5,683 nucleotides of DNA from an uncultured Lachnospiraceae bacterium (GTDB taxonomy: Bacteria; Bacillota; Clostridia; Lachnospirales; Lachnospiraceae), in contig CACZRA010000200.1 of NCBI GenBank assembly GCA_902783395.1, positions 1-5,683 on the forward strand, in the 5' to 3' direction. The position numbers were made by a program, and so were the translations under genes. Below, in pieces: positions 5,534-5,683 of the stretch. The notes beneath the pieces are model-generated. The model made no database searches, was not told the origin of the DNA, and saw nothing but the letters and a program-made list of their open reading frames with translations. Within the stretch, counting starts at the first letter, position 1. Each line of letters opens with the position of its first letter.

Positions 5534-5683
5534 TCAGAATCCGAGCGCCTCATTAACGAGGATAACGTGTATCCTGTCCTTATGCCGCGAGTATCTTGTA
5601 ATAAGGAACTGGCAGCATATCGTATCAGGCGACTTGCAGTCCATGCACTTCCCTGTCTTTGTGCAGGGCGTATTGAGTCCGAA
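5534..5683 (-). CDS. LUD-domain (lactate utilization, DUF162/YkgG-type) protein, C-terminal fragment
   Basis: Only the last 49 codons and the TGA stop (5534-5536) are in the window; the gene begins beyond the right edge. The fragment reads GLNTPCTKTGKCMDCKSPD, then TICCQFLITRYSRHKDRIHV and ILVNEALGF. The cysteine-rich TPCTKTG-x-C-x-DCKSPD-x-IC segment followed by a strand ending I-L-V-N-E-x-L-G-F is the recognisable tail of clostridial LUD-domain proteins annotated as lactate utilization proteins. In LutC/YkgG relatives the domain takes part in lactate oxidation, but the stand-alone clostridial proteins have no established role, so the name should be treated as a family label. The cysteines could bind a metal or iron-sulfur cluster, which is an inference. 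The gap to the chemoreceptor is 87 bp on the same strand. Confidence 0.8.
   Translation of the reverse strand, partial: FGLNTPCTKTGKCMDCKSPDTICCQFLITRYSRHKDRIHVILVNEALGF

Noticed and set aside
1..5683. CRISPR array, tRNA, rRNA, insertion sequence or toxin-antitoxin genes
   Set aside because: I saw no spaced direct repeats, cloverleaf sequence, transposase or paired small genes on either strand.

Overview
All six genes recognised here lie on the minus strand, so in transcription order the window reads from its right end to its left. The organism looks like a motile anaerobic member of the Clostridia, probably Lachnospiraceae. This is inferred from the LUD-type protein with a cysteine-rich tail, a Firmicutes-style methyl-accepting chemotaxis protein (MCP), strong GGAGG ribosome sites, and frequent use of ATA, AGA and AGG codons at moderate GC. 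No species can be named from the sequence alone. There are no RNA genes, insertion sequences or CRISPR arrays, and no gap between genes exceeds about 130 bases.

Layout in transcription order: (1) the last 49 codons of a LUD-domain 'lactate utilization' protein (5683-5534); (2) a complete 682-aa chemoreceptor with an extracellular dCache-like sensor, HAMP and signalling domains (5446-3398), followed by a 12-bp palindrome and a perfect 14-bp hairpin; (3) a 277-aa YihY/BrkB-family membrane protein (3304-2471); (4) a 130-bp gap with a good promoter candidate and two mutually exclusive hairpins; (5) a 254-aa protein of unknown function with about seven membrane helices (2340-1576); (6) a 335-aa lipoprotein of the TRAP-transporter solute-binding (DctP) family (1518-511); (7) the first 176 codons of an MscS-type mechanosensitive channel (529-1), which overlaps dctP and runs off the window.

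Genes 5 to 7 look like one operon, with spacings of 57 bp and then a 19-bp (or 4-bp) overlap, probably driven by the promoter at 2427-2455. The most notable point is that the DctP protein has no DctQ or DctM membrane subunit beside it. Its neighbours are an unrecognised seven-helix protein and a mechanosensitive channel, so either the permease is elsewhere or this binding protein does something other than ordinary TRAP uptake. Other points worth checking are alternative starts and stem structures at the dctP and mscS translation starts, and a strong hairpin without a U-tract after the chemoreceptor gene. Apart from this unusual three-gene combination, the window looks like ordinary chromosomal sequence, and I see no clear evidence of a new defence or mobile system.
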